Assembly: GCF_023954305.1 (NCBI RefSeq)
Contig: NZ_JAMLIG010000001.1
Location: forward strand, 310,001 to 374,000
Source: Mesorhizobium sp.
Lineage (GTDB): Bacteria > Pseudomonadota > Alphaproteobacteria > Rhizobiales > Rhizobiaceae
DNA: 64,000 bases
Reading direction: 5' to 3'
A program made the position numbers and the translations under genes. The notes beneath the pieces were generated by a model that worked only from the letters and a program-made list of their open reading frames with translations, searched no databases and was not told where the DNA came from. Positions 23,990 through 32,523 of this stretch are shown one piece after another; positions within the stretch are counted from its first letter, which is position 1; the number at the start of each line of letters is the position of its first letter.

Positions 23990-24631
23990 ATGAACCCGTC
24001 CGCACAGCCCGAAAGCCTCGATCCGGCAGAGTCCGTCCGCCGCCACGCCTTCTACGAAGACGTCCTGGCGCTTGTCATGGGAACGGCGCTGGTGGCGCTG
24101 GGAATGACCTTCTATGCTAAGGCCTCGCTCGGCACCGGCGGAACCGCCGGCATCGCGCTGCTCGGGCACTATGCGAGCGGTATCGGCTTCGGAGCGATCT
24201 TCTTCGTCGTCAACCTGCCGTTCTACATTCTCGCCGTGCGGCGCATGGGCTGGCCCTACACGCTGCGCACATTCGCCGCGGTCGCTCTCGTCTCAGTGCT
24301 GGCGATGCTGACGCCCCGCTGGATCGAGATAGGTGCGCTCAGCCCGCTCTATGCCGCGATCGTCGGCGGCGCACTCGCGGGCGTCGGGCTGCTCATCCTG
24401 TTCCGCCACAGGGCGGGACTTGGCGGCATCAACATTCTCGCCGCCTATCTGCAGGACAATCACGGTCTGCGGGCCGGCTATTTCCAGCTCGGCGTCGACA
24501 TCCTTATTCTGGTGGCGTCTTTCTTTGTCCTGCCCTGGCAGAACGTGCTCTATTCACTGGCAGGCGCAGTGGTGCTCAACCTGATCCTGGCGATCAATCA
24601 CCGCCCCGGGCGCTATCTCGGCATGAGCTGA
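23990..24631 (+). CDS. YitT/DUF161 family membrane protein
   Basis: A 213-residue protein with about five or six transmembrane helices (LALVMGTALVALGMTFYA, GFGAIFFVVNLPFYILAV, AFAAVALVSVLAML-like segment, PLYAAIVGGALAGVGLLILF, ILILVASFFVLP). GTGGTAGIALL and GLGGINILAAYLQ are typical of the YitT family, whose transport role is unproven. It follows liuD closely (37 bases) but is probably unrelated to leucine breakdown. Start ATG 23990 has only a weak ribosome site. Confidence 0.82.
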   Translation: MNPSAQPESLDPAESVRRHAFYEDVLALVMGTALVALGMTFYAKASLGTGGTAGIALLGHYASGIGFGAIFFVVNLPFYILAVRRMGWPYTLRTFAAVALVSVLAMLTPRWIEIGALSPLYAAIVGGALAGVGLLILFRHRAGLGGINILAAYLQDNHGLRAGYFQLGVDILILVASFFVLPWQNVLYSLAGAVVLNLILAINHRPGRYLGMS

Positions 24632-24649
24632 CGCGGCGACAAAGGAAAA

Positions 24650-24682
24650 GCCGCGCCGGCATTGTCCCCTGCCGGTCGCGGC
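24650..24682 (-). terminator. terminator of Sel1-like gene
   Basis: GCCGCGCCGGCA pairs with TGCCGGTCGCGGC (one-base bulge). Read on the minus strand it is followed by CTTTTCCTTT. It lies between the convergent YitT and Sel1-like genes. Confidence 0.65.
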
Positions 24683-24745
24683 CTCTCCACGTCGTCACAG
24701 CGTCCCCCGCCCAGACGACGCGAACCGCCCTGTCAATTCTCCAAA

Positions 24746-25012
24746 TCAGTGCATCGTCATCCACTCGCGCGCCTCGCGCAGCGCACGCGCCAGTTCCGGC
24801 TTGGTCAGCGTCGCCGCCAGTTCCGCACGCAGCTCGGCGGCGCGGGCGGAGCCCTTGATCGCGGCGATGTTGAACCATTTATGGGCTGCCACCGGGTCCA
24901 GCTCGCAGTCGCGGCCGGTTGCATACATCATGCCCAGTTCGAACAGGATGTCGGCCTGGGCGTTCGCCCCCATCGATCCGAACCCGGCTTCAAACATCTC
25001 GAAACGTGCCAT
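24746..25012 (-). CDS. small Sel1-repeat protein
   Basis: An 88-residue protein containing one Sel1-like repeat (LFELGMMYATGRDCELDPVAAHKWFNIAAIKGSARAAELR in outline), a helix-turn-helix scaffold for protein contacts. Short forms like this are conserved in rhizobia as far as I recall. GGGGACG lies ahead of ATG 25012. Cytosolic; partner unknown. Confidence 0.82.
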   Translation of the reverse strand: MARFEMFEAGFGSMGANAQADILFELGMMYATGRDCELDPVAAHKWFNIAAIKGSARAAELRAELAATLTKPELARALREAREWMTMH

Positions 25013-25463
25013 TTTTCGTCCCCTGTCTGTCCCTGTCGCCCGGCGGTGTCTCGTCCGTTCCGAGGCGTTGTCCGATGGGTCCGAGAATGGCCCCGAGGCT
25101 TGAATTGCGCGTGAACGGGCGTGCTTAATTTGCGGAAAACAAAGCTAAAACAAGAAGTAAACGGCAGATTCCGTTAAGCATCGAAGACGCTGGGCAACCC
25201 GGGATTCCGCTCGAATGCGCTTAAAATCGGCGCGGTGCGACGAAAGACTCCGCTAACCACGGCTCGTCTTTGCATCGTCCGGGAGAGAAACGAAGTTGCA
25301 CGGATCCTTGGCCGGCCGGCGCTTTGGCAGCGAGGCGAAAATGCCCGGATTGCCGTTGCGCGACCGCTTCCGTTTCACAATTCCCTGAGTTACTTTGACG
25401 TTCGCGTAAGGCGCACGCGGAGGGAAGGTCCTCTCTGCCGCCGATCAAACGCAGGAGGAGAAC
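25013..25463. other. 450-base intergenic region
   Basis: No credible gene. An A+T-rich block at 25115-25180 stands out from the surroundings and contains AACGG-CAGATT-CCGTT (about 25161-25176); it may be the promoter region of the minus-strand Sel1 gene. The plus strand has GGAGGAG just before the DUF2147 gene. Confidence 0.5.
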
Positions 25464-25814
25464 ATGTTTCGAATTGCAATTGCGGCGGCGGCGACAACCC
25501 TGATATTGGCCGGCACGGCATTCGCCGATCCGATAGAAGGAGACTACAAGTCGTCCCAGACGGGTGAAAACATAAAAGTCTCTGCCTGCGGTGCAAGTTT
25601 CTGTATGCGCTACCTGACCGGTCCTCATAAGGGCAAGCAGTTCGGAAGCTTTAAGCCGACGGGAAATGGTGCTTACGCCGGCTCCGTCAGCGACTTGAAT
25701 GACGGGGGCAAGACATACAACGGAAAGGCCAAGGTATCAGGTAAGAATCTGGTCGCAGGGGGATGTATACTTGGCGGAGTTATCTGCAAGAACGTGACTT
25801 ACACTCGTCTGTAG
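25464..25814 (+). CDS. DUF2147-like secreted protein
   Basis: A 116-residue protein with a signal peptide (MFRIAIAAAATTLILAGTAFA). The mature part fits the DUF2147 pattern: DPIEGDYKSSQTGENIKVSACG, FCMRYLTGPHKGKQFG, GKTYNGKAKVSG, GGCILGGVICKNVTYTR, with four cysteines likely in disulfides. It is a periplasmic beta-rich protein of unknown function. A strong GGAGGAG precedes ATG 25464. It is followed by a clear terminator, so it is a single-gene unit. Confidence 0.85.
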   Translation: MFRIAIAAAATTLILAGTAFADPIEGDYKSSQTGENIKVSACGASFCMRYLTGPHKGKQFGSFKPTGNGAYAGSVSDLNDGGKTYNGKAKVSGKNLVAGGCILGGVICKNVTYTRL

Positions 25815-25885
25815 TGTTCGGCCTAGACCGTCCGATCGTGCGCATCGTCGAACGCTGACGACTGTCTCGTGCTCTTCATTTTCAT

Positions 25886-25911
25886 GGGGCCGCCCTGCTG
25901 CGGCCCCTTTT
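25886..25911 (+). terminator. rho-independent terminator
   Basis: GGGGCCGC-CCTGCT-GCGGCCCC followed by TTTT, 70 bases after the DUF2147-like gene. Confidence 0.92.
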
Positions 25912-26097
25912 GCGTTTCATAGGCACGCGCGAAACCTGTCGCCGCGCCGGGCCTGACCGGCGGCCGCGGTTACCGCGTTTGAAGCCCGCGGCGGCGTACG
26001 CCGGGCGTTTACTTCCCTGAACCCCGGATGAACGGGGTTCTCAGAACAGGTTCAGTCCCGGTCTGGCATCTTCTCCTCGACACTGAGGAACCAATCG

Positions 26098-26259
26098 ATG
26101 CTCGCCCGCCGCCTCACCATCGTCAGCCTGATCACGATCCTCTTCGGAATGATCTTCGCGATGATCGTGGCCGAGGCCGGACGCGACCGCCAATGGAAGA
26201 CGGATCGGGTGATCCCGTGCGTCTTAGACGGCGGCGTGAAGTGCGGCGGCGCGTCGTGA
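26098..26259 (+). CDS. 53-residue single-span membrane protein
   Basis: A small frame with a strong TGAGGA site nine bases before ATG 26098. The product has one hydrophobic segment (LTIVSLITILFGMIFAMIVA, residues 7-26) followed by a short tail with two cysteines (VIPCVLDGGVKCGGAS). The orientation and ribosome site make it a likely real gene. It precedes another tiny membrane protein by 22 bases. No family recognised. Confidence 0.6.
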   Translation: MLARRLTIVSLITILFGMIFAMIVAEAGRDRQWKTDRVIPCVLDGGVKCGGAS

Positions 26260-26281
26260 GCCAATGGAAAGAGATACGAAG

Positions 26282-26497
26282 ATGACCGCCACCACCCATC
26301 CGATCACCGACATGCTGCGGACACTGCCGCGGCTTGCGCTTGTCGCCGCGCTGTTCGCCACCACGGCTTTCGCGGTCAGCAAGGTCAATGCCGCGACCGG
26401 TTCCGTGGTGACGGACGCCGTGCTGGTCGGCGGGCAGATGGCCAAGCCCAGCGGCGTCGGCTTCGTATTGGCCGTCGGCTTGCAGCGGATGCGTTGA
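26282..26497 (+). CDS. 71-residue small membrane or secreted protein
   Basis: A short protein with an N-terminal hydrophobic stretch (LRTLPRLALVAALFATTAFAVS) and a second weakly hydrophobic end (GVGFVLAVGLQRM). GGAAAGAG lies ahead of ATG 26282; ATG 26264 is an in-frame alternative with no ribosome site. It follows the 53-residue gene by 22 bases and ends 56 bases before the AMP nucleosidase gene. Function unknown. Confidence 0.55.
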   Translation: MTATTHPITDMLRTLPRLALVAALFATTAFAVSKVNAATGSVVTDAVLVGGQMAKPSGVGFVLAVGLQRMR

Positions 26498-26553
26498 AAC
26501 TGATTCTCGCGAGGGCCACTCCCAAGCGTCATCTTGCTCGACTATAATGGAGC

Positions 26554-28053
26554 ATGGAAAAGAGAATCTATCCCAAGCCGATCGAAACAGTCGTCACGCC
26601 GGAGCCCTTCGCCCGGCAAAGCTTCACCGATGCGCGGCAGGCGGTGAAGCTGTTGCGCCAGCTCTACGAGCGCAATACCGCCTTCCTGCGCGATTCCTTC
26701 GCCAGTCTCGCCAAGGACCAGCCGCTGCGCCGCTTCCGCGCCTTCTATCCGGAGGTACGGATATCGACCTCCTCCTATGCGCAGATCGATTCGCGCTACG
26801 CCTACGGTCACATGTACGAGCCGGGGCACTATTCGACCACCATCACCCGGCCGGACCTGTTCGAGACCTATCTCGTCGACCAGCTCGGCCTGATCATGCG
26901 CAATCACGGCGTGCCGGTGACGGTCGCCGAATCCGAGACCCCGATCCCGCTCCACTTCGCCTTCCTCGAAGGCACGCATGTCGAAGGCTCGATCGCCGAC
27001 CGGCTGAAGCGGCCGCTGCGCGACATCTTCGACGTTCCGGATCTCAATGCGACCGACGACCTGATCGCCAATGGCACCTACGAGCCGGCGCCGGGCGAGC
27101 CGATGCCGCTGGCGCCCTTCACGGCCCAGCGCATCGACTATTCGCTGCACCGCCTGTCGCACTACACCGCGACAAGCCCCAACCACTTCCAGAACTTCGT
27201 CCTGTTCACCAATTACCAGTTCTACATCGACGAGTTCTGCAACCATGCCCGCGAGCTGATGGTCAATGGCGGCGGCGGTTACGAAGCCTTCGTCGAGCCC
27301 GGCAATCTGATCACCCAGGCGGGCGAATCCGGACCGACCGACGGCTCGCATCCGCCGCGCCTGCCGCAGATGCCGGCCTATCATCTGGTCAAGCCCGGCC
27401 ATTCCGGCGTGACCATGGTCAACATCGGCGTCGGCCCGTCCAATGCCAAGACGATCACCGATCATATCGCGGTGCTCAGGCCGCATGCCTGGCTGATGCT
27501 CGGCCACTGCGCCGGTCTCAGGAACACCCAGGCGCTGGGCGACTACGTTCTGGCGCATGCCTATGTGCGCGAGGACCATGTGCTCGATGACGACTTGCCC
27601 GTCTGGGTGCCGATCCCGGCGCTGGCCGAAGTGCAGGTCGCGCTGCAGGAAGCCGTGGCCGAGGTCACCGGCCTCTCCGGCTTCGACCTGAAGCGGATCA
27701 TGCGCACCGGCACGGTCGCGACGATCGACAACCGCAACTGGGAACTGCGCGACCAGCGCGGCCCGGTGCAGCGGCTGTCGCAGTCGCGGGCGATCGGGCT
27801 CGACATGGAATCGGCCACCATCGCCGCCAACGGCTTCCGCTTCCGCGTGCCCTACGGCACACTGCTCTGCGTCTCCGACAAGCCGCTGCACGGCGAGCTC
27901 AAGCTGCCCGGCATGGCGACGGAGTTCTACAAGCGCCAGGTCGCCCAGCACCTCACCATCGGCATCAGGGCGGTGGAGAAGCTCGCCTCGATGCCGCCGG
28001 AGCGGCTGCATTCGCGCAAGCTGAGGAGTTTTTCGGAGACCGCGTTCCAGTAG
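26554..28053 (+). CDS. amn: AMP nucleosidase
   Basis: A 499-residue protein matching bacterial AMP nucleosidase in length (about 480-500) and sequence: an N-terminal domain with FYPEVRISTSSYAQIDSRYAYGHMYEPG in outline, and a C-terminal nucleoside-phosphorylase-like domain with VNIGVGPSNAKTITDHIAVLRPHAWLMLGHCAGLR and SRAIGLDMESATIAANGFRFRVPYGTLLCVSDKPLHGE in pieces. It hydrolyses AMP to adenine and ribose 5-phosphate in purine salvage. Cytosolic. TGGAGC precedes ATG 26554. Confidence 0.95.
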   Translation: MEKRIYPKPIETVVTPEPFARQSFTDARQAVKLLRQLYERNTAFLRDSFASLAKDQPLRRFRAFYPEVRISTSSYAQIDSRYAYGHMYEPGHYSTTITRPDLFETYLVDQLGLIMRNHGVPVTVAESETPIPLHFAFLEGTHVEGSIADRLKRPLRDIFDVPDLNATDDLIANGTYEPAPGEPMPLAPFTAQRIDYSLHRLSHYTATSPNHFQNFVLFTNYQFYIDEFCNHARELMVNGGGGYEAFVEPGNLITQAGESGPTDGSHPPRLPQMPAYHLVKPGHSGVTMVNIGVGPSNAKTITDHIAVLRPHAWLMLGHCAGLRNTQALGDYVLAHAYVREDHVLDDDLPVWVPIPALAEVQVALQEAVAEVTGLSGFDLKRIMRTGTVATIDNRNWELRDQRGPVQRLSQSRAIGLDMESATIAANGFRFRVPYGTLLCVSDKPLHGELKLPGMATEFYKRQVAQHLTIGIRAVEKLASMPPERLHSRKLRSFSETAFQ

Positions 28054-28096
28054 GACCTGTCCTACCTCCGCCGCAATCGCGCGCAAGGAAGCAGGC

Positions 28097-29140
28097 ATGA
28101 AGCGAACGCGCCTGGTCCTGTCCGTCTTTCCGCTCGTCGCGTGCGCGGTCGCGGCGGCCGCCCTCGTGTCGGGCTTTCTCGGCCACCTCCACCCGGCCTT
28201 CGATTCGCTCTCGCATTTCCGCCTGCACCTCGCCGCGCTGCTGCTCCTCGGTTCCATCGGCCTGATCGCGGCCGGGTTCAGGCGGGCGGCTTTCGCCGGT
28301 CTCGCGCTCGCGACCGGCGCGTTCTTCGTCACGCCGGGGACCTGGCTGGACATGGTCGCGGGCAATCAGGCGAAGGCATCGGCGACGCCCGACGAGCGCG
28401 CGACCTATCGGCTGCTCCACCTCAATGCGCGGTTCGACAATCCCCAGCCGGAGCGCTTCCTGTCGCTGATCGCGCGTATCCGCCCCGACGTCGTCACGGT
28501 CAACGAGGTATCCGAGATGTGGCGGCAGCGGCTGGCGACGCTGTCCGCCGCCTATCCGCACCGGATCGTGTGCGAAGCGCGCGGCAAGGTCGGCGGCGTG
28601 GCGATCCTGTCGCGCCGGCCGTTCGCGGCCGGGCGCGCCCCTGAATGCCTCGAAGGCGGCACGCTCGCCGTCGCATCGGTCGATCTTGCCGGCCAGCCTG
28701 TAGGCGTCGCGGCCTTGCACCTCTACTGGCCCTGGCCGTTCGAGCAGCCGGCACAGATCGACCGCATCGCGCCGCGGCTCTCGGATTTGCCCGACGCGGC
28801 GATCCTCACGGGAGATTTCAACGCGGCGCGCTGGAGCGAGACGGTCAACAGCATCGCCACGGCGGCGCGGATGCAGGACGTGGGTCCGGTCGGTCCGTCA
28901 TGGCTGCCGCGTGCCCTCCCCGATGGGATTCGACGCACATTCGGGCTGGGGATCGACCATGTGCTCGCCGGCAGCGGCATCGTCGTCACGAAGGTCGCGC
29001 GGGAAGAAGACGTCGGGTCGGACCATCTGCCCGTCCTCGTCGAATTCTGGGTGCCGACGAAGCCAGGGCCGGAGGCTTCCGGCACGACGGTCGTGCTGAG
29101 GCCCGGCGCGGGCGGCGCTACTTCGCTACCAGGCGCCTGA
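28097..29140 (+). CDS. endonuclease/exonuclease/phosphatase-fold membrane protein
   Basis: A 347-residue protein. Three hydrophobic segments in the first 85 residues anchor it. The rest is an EEP domain: LLHLNARFDNPQPERFLSLIARIRPDVVTVNEVSE (metal-binding Asn and Glu), GVAALHLYWPWPF (catalytic His), ILTGDFNAARWSE (Asp, Asn) and GIDHVLAG, then VGSDHLPVLVEF. The active site faces the periplasm by inference. Substrates of such proteins are usually unknown. The 3' end overlaps the convergent DUF922 gene by 23 bases. Confidence 0.85.
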   Translation: MKRTRLVLSVFPLVACAVAAAALVSGFLGHLHPAFDSLSHFRLHLAALLLLGSIGLIAAGFRRAAFAGLALATGAFFVTPGTWLDMVAGNQAKASATPDERATYRLLHLNARFDNPQPERFLSLIARIRPDVVTVNEVSEMWRQRLATLSAAYPHRIVCEARGKVGGVAILSRRPFAAGRAPECLEGGTLAVASVDLAGQPVGVAALHLYWPWPFEQPAQIDRIAPRLSDLPDAAILTGDFNAARWSETVNSIATAARMQDVGPVGPSWLPRALPDGIRRTFGLGIDHVLAGSGIVVTKVAREEDVGSDHLPVLVEFWVPTKPGPEASGTTVVLRPGAGGATSLPGA

Positions 29141-29711
29141 CCAGGCCCTCGATATTGCCGCCGCTCGAGTGCTCGACGGCGTCGAACTGGCGCTGGCGCG
29201 CTTCGTAGCGGGCGACGATCGAGGCCACGACCCGCTTCATCTCGGCGCGAAGCCTGCCGCAGGCCTTGCCGTCAGGCACCTTCAGGCCGGCGATCGACTT
29301 GTCCGCCTGCACCGCCATTTCGCGCGCCAGCCGGCCGTGCTGCTCCTCGTGCCTGCGAATGCCCGTCATGAAGCGCTGCCAGCGACTGCGCAGCGGTCCC
29401 GACGCCTCGCCCTTCACCTCCGGATAGATGTAGGTGATGTCGAGGCGCACCTTTGGACGTGTTACCGCGCAGACGCCGCCCGCGTAGTTCCACTCCGCTT
29501 CCGTGTTCATCGTGTACCGCGTTTGAGCGATGGCGCGCGAGGTGAAGCCGTGCTTGGGGCCTTTCAGTTCGAGTTGCCTGAGCAGCGCGTCACCCGTCAC
29601 GCCGGAAATGGGAAACGTCGTCGTGCGCGAAGTCACCTTGGGCGCCGCCTTCGCAGGCGGAACGATGCCCAGAAGAGCCAGGAAGCAGCACAGGCACGTA
29701 AACAGACGCAT
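29118..29711 (-). CDS. DUF922-type secreted protein with HEEQH zinc motif, copy 1
   Basis: A 197-residue protein with a signal peptide (MRLFTCLCCFLALLGIVPPAKA) and a metalloprotease-like HEEQH motif at 121-125. TTTFPISGVTGDALLRQLELKGPKHGF and RYTMNTEAEWNYAGG match the DUF922 family, suspected but unproven Zn-dependent proteases. It is a paralogue of the next gene (29874-30473), with the zinc motif at the same residue numbers. Probably periplasmic. It overlaps the EEP gene end-to-end. Confidence 0.82.
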   Translation of the reverse strand: MRLFTCLCCFLALLGIVPPAKAAPKVTSRTTTFPISGVTGDALLRQLELKGPKHGFTSRAIAQTRYTMNTEAEWNYAGGVCAVTRPKVRLDITYIYPEVKGEASGPLRSRWQRFMTGIRRHEEQHGRLAREMAVQADKSIAGLKVPDGKACGRLRAEMKRVVASIVARYEARQRQFDAVEHSSGGNIEGLVRRLVAK

Positions 29712-29873
29712 CGAAACCTCCGTTCGGCACCAAGTGCAGCACAGGAATTGCGCCGTTTCAAGACAGCGTTGACGTTTTGTTCACTTGTTCGCGAGCGCAA
29801 GGGGATGACGCAACGGAAACATCGGGGCCGCGGCGCATTGTCGATCGCCTGTCGCGTCGAGCGGCTGGACCGG

Positions 29874-30473
29874 CTACTTGATCTTGCCGACGAGCGCCAG
29901 AATGCTCTTCTCGACTGGCCCGCCGTCGCGGTGCTCGCGCTTGTCGAAGTCGACCTGCGACTTGTTGTAGGCGACGATGATGCGGTCGAGCTCCTTCATC
30001 AGCTTCGCATTGGCCTTGCGGCAGGACTTGCTGTCTTCCATCCTGAACTTGCGCATGGTGCGATTGACGTCAGCCACCATCTTTTTCGCCAGCTTGCCGT
30101 GCATCTCCTCGTGCACCACGTTCGACGCCTGGAATTTCTTCCAGCGGCGGGCGAGCGCGGGATCGAGCCTGTCGACCGGCCGCGGATAGACATAGGTGAT
30201 CTGCATCACCATCGCGGCGCCCTGCGTGCTGCAGACGCCGTTCGAATGCACCATGTCCCCCTTGATGTTGGTCTTGAATTGGGTCTGGGCGATCGCCTTG
30301 GTCAGGAAGCCGTGACGCGGCCCTTTCCGGTTCATGTCGTAGAACAGTTCGAGCCCGGTCTTGCCCTTGATGTCGTAATATTTGGTCTTGACCGAAACAT
30401 CGGCTCGCGCCGCGGCCGTGGAGGCCAGCAGCGCCGCACCGACCAGAATGACAAGCCTTGCACCCAGACCCAT
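29874..30473 (-). CDS. DUF922-type secreted protein with HEEMH zinc motif, copy 2
   Basis: A 199-residue protein with a signal peptide (LVILVGAALLASTAAARA) and HEEMH at 121-125. KTKYYDIKGKTGLELFYDMNRKGPRHGF and FKTNIKGDMVHSNGVC align with copy 1 downstream. It is predicted to be a periplasmic zinc-binding protein, possibly a peptidase. The tandem arrangement (about 160 bases apart, same strand) indicates duplication. The start ATG 30473 has no strong ribosome site. Confidence 0.82.
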   Translation of the reverse strand: MGLGARLVILVGAALLASTAAARADVSVKTKYYDIKGKTGLELFYDMNRKGPRHGFLTKAIAQTQFKTNIKGDMVHSNGVCSTQGAAMVMQITYVYPRPVDRLDPALARRWKKFQASNVVHEEMHGKLAKKMVADVNRTMRKFRMEDSKSCRKANAKLMKELDRIIVAYNKSQVDFDKREHRDGGPVEKSILALVGKIK

Positions 30474-30548
30474 GGCCCAGTGTTCTCCCGCCCACTAGCG
30501 TAGAAAATCACGGAGCAAAGGCGAAGGCAATCTGCGCGTGCAGCCTGC

Positions 30549-32228
30549 CTACATGTTGACGTAGACGGGTCCCTCGCCGCCCTGCGGCGGCACCCAGTTG
30601 ATGTTCTGGTTCGGGTCCTTGATGTCGCAGGTCTTGCAGTGGACGCAGTTCTGCGCGTTGATCACGAACTTCACGTCGACGCCCATCTTGTCGGCTGCGG
30701 CATTGCCCTCGCCGTCGACCCACTCGTAGACGCCGGCCGGGCAGTAGCGCGTCGACGGCCCGGCGAACACATCGTGTTCCGACGTCTTCTGTAGCCCCAT
30801 GTCCTTCACCTGCAGGTGGACCGGCTGGTCCTCGGCATGGTTGGTGTTCGACAGGAACACCGAGGACAGCCGATCGAAGGTCAGCACGCCGTCGGGCTTG
30901 GGATAGGCGATCTTCTTGTGCTGCGCCGCCGGTTCGAGCGAGGCGGCATCCGTCTTGCCGTGCTTCAGCGTGCCGAACAGCGACAGGCCAAACAGCTGGT
31001 TCGTCCACATGTCCAGACCGCCGAGGCCGATGCCGATGAAAGTACCGAAGCGCGACCACAGCGGCTTGACGTTGCGCACGCGCTTCAGGTCCTTGCCGAT
31101 GTCGCCGGCGCGCCAGGCCTCTTCATAGCCGACGAGATCGTCGTGCTGGCGTCCGGCGGTGATCGCCTCGGCGACATGCTCGGCGGCAAGCATTCCCGAC
31201 AGCACCGCGTTATGCGAACCCTTGATGCGCGGCACGTTGACCAGGCCGGCCGAGCAACCCATCAGCAGACCGCCGGGGAACGACACTTTCGGAACAGACT
31301 GCCAGCCGCCCTCGGTGATCGCCCGCGCGCCATAGGACAGGCGCTTGGCGCCTTCGAACGTGCCGCGGATCGCCGGATGCGTCTTGAAGCGCTGGAATTC
31401 CTCGAAGGGCGACAGATAGGGGTTCTTGTAGTTCAGGTGGACGACGAAGCCGACGGCGACCAGATTGTCGTCGAAGTGGTAGAGGAACGATCCGCCGCCG
31501 GTCGAGCCGTCGAGCGGCCAGCCGAACGAATGCTGCACGAGGCCGCGCTTGTGGTGCTCCGGCTTCACCTGCCAGAGTTCCTTGAGCCCGATGCCGAACT
31601 TCTGCGGCTCCCTGCCGTCCGAAAGCTTGTATTTGGCGATCAGCTGCTTGGCGAGCGACCCGCGCACGCCTTCGCCGATCAGGACATATTTGCCGTAGAG
31701 GGCCATGCCCGGGGCGTAGCCGGGGCCGGGCGAACCGTCCTTCTCGAGGCCCATGTCGCCGGTGATCACGCCGGTCACCGCGCCATTGTCGTCATACGTC
31801 AATTCGGCGGCGGCGAAGCCGGGGTAGATCTCGACGCCGAGGGCCTCCGCCCTGGCGGCGAGCCAGCGGCAGACATTGCCGAGCGAGACGATGTAGTTGC
31901 CGTGATTGTTCATCAGCGGCGGCATGACGAAATTCGGCAGACGCAGCGACCCTGCCGGGCCGAGCAGGAGGAAATGGTCGTTCTTGACCTCGGTCTTGAA
32001 CGGATGATCGGCGTCCTCGCGCCAGTCCGGCAGGAGCCGATTGATACCGACCGGATCGACCACGGCACCGGAGAGAATGTGCGCGCCGACTTCGCCGCCC
32101 TTTTCCAGCACGACGACGGAAAGGTCCGGATTGACCTGCTTGAGCCGGATCGCGGCGGCCAGTCCGGCAGGACCGGCACCGACAATCACCACATCGAATT
32201 CCATGCTCTCGCGTTCGATTTCGCTCAT
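30549..32228 (-). CDS. electron-transfer flavoprotein-ubiquinone oxidoreductase
   Basis: A 559-residue ETF-QO. N-terminal FAD motif VVIVGAGPAGLAAAIRLKQ, then GAHILSGAVVDP, VLIGEGVRGSLAKQLI, KGSHNAVLSGMLAAEHVAEAI. The C-terminal [4Fe-4S] ligands are in RYCPAGVYEW and AQNCVHCKTCDIKDP. It takes electrons from reduced ETF and passes them to ubiquinone at the inner membrane, serving acyl-CoA dehydrogenases such as LiuA (11202-12362). GAGGACGAG precedes ATG 32228. A palindrome lies about 120 bases upstream in the promoter region. Confidence 0.95.
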   Translation of the reverse strand: MSEIERESMEFDVVIVGAGPAGLAAAIRLKQVNPDLSVVVLEKGGEVGAHILSGAVVDPVGINRLLPDWREDADHPFKTEVKNDHFLLLGPAGSLRLPNFVMPPLMNNHGNYIVSLGNVCRWLAARAEALGVEIYPGFAAAELTYDDNGAVTGVITGDMGLEKDGSPGPGYAPGMALYGKYVLIGEGVRGSLAKQLIAKYKLSDGREPQKFGIGLKELWQVKPEHHKRGLVQHSFGWPLDGSTGGGSFLYHFDDNLVAVGFVVHLNYKNPYLSPFEEFQRFKTHPAIRGTFEGAKRLSYGARAITEGGWQSVPKVSFPGGLLMGCSAGLVNVPRIKGSHNAVLSGMLAAEHVAEAITAGRQHDDLVGYEEAWRAGDIGKDLKRVRNVKPLWSRFGTFIGIGLGGLDMWTNQLFGLSLFGTLKHGKTDAASLEPAAQHKKIAYPKPDGVLTFDRLSSVFLSNTNHAEDQPVHLQVKDMGLQKTSEHDVFAGPSTRYCPAGVYEWVDGEGNAAADKMGVDVKFVINAQNCVHCKTCDIKDPNQNINWVPPQGGEGPVYVNM

Positions 32229-32349
32229 CTCGTCCTCCGGCCGCCGCAGACCCTCTTGCCCCAATTAGCTTTCGCGCACCAGACCGCCCGTCGCGCAAAA
32301 GCGTCGCATTATTCGAACATCTGTCAGCTTTTCATCTAGCTAATTTACC

Positions 32350-32365
32350 TTGACGTAAACGTCAA
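32350..32365. promoter_or_regulatory. operator-like palindrome TTGACGT-AA-ACGTCAA
   Basis: A perfect 7-bp-arm palindrome with a 2-base centre lies between etfQO and the divergent unknown gene. Read on the minus strand, TTGACG-17-TAGCTA makes a possible etfQO promoter whose -35 is part of the palindrome. The ACGT-centred half-sites recall the palindromes bound by MerR-type branched-chain amino acid regulators; this is a hypothesis. Confidence 0.6.
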
Positions 32366-32523
32366 TCATATTGAGTTTATCGCGCACGGATTGGCGGCCA
32401 GCAACCCGTCCCGTGCGCTTTCGCGGATTTGCCGTATCCATATCCCGTCTTGCGGGTCTATCCTTGCGGCCACGCGTTTTGCCGGAACAGACGACAGTGG
32501 CTGCTCCCTGGACGACAATAGCG

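Noticed and set aside
21446..24169. 907-codon open frame antisense to liuD
   Set aside because: It runs opposite a textbook biotin carboxylase, has a His/Arg/Gly-rich product with no domain, and results from high third-position G+C.
26543..26548. TATAAT as a -10 element for amn
   Set aside because: It is only six bases before the start codon, so it cannot be the promoter of that gene.
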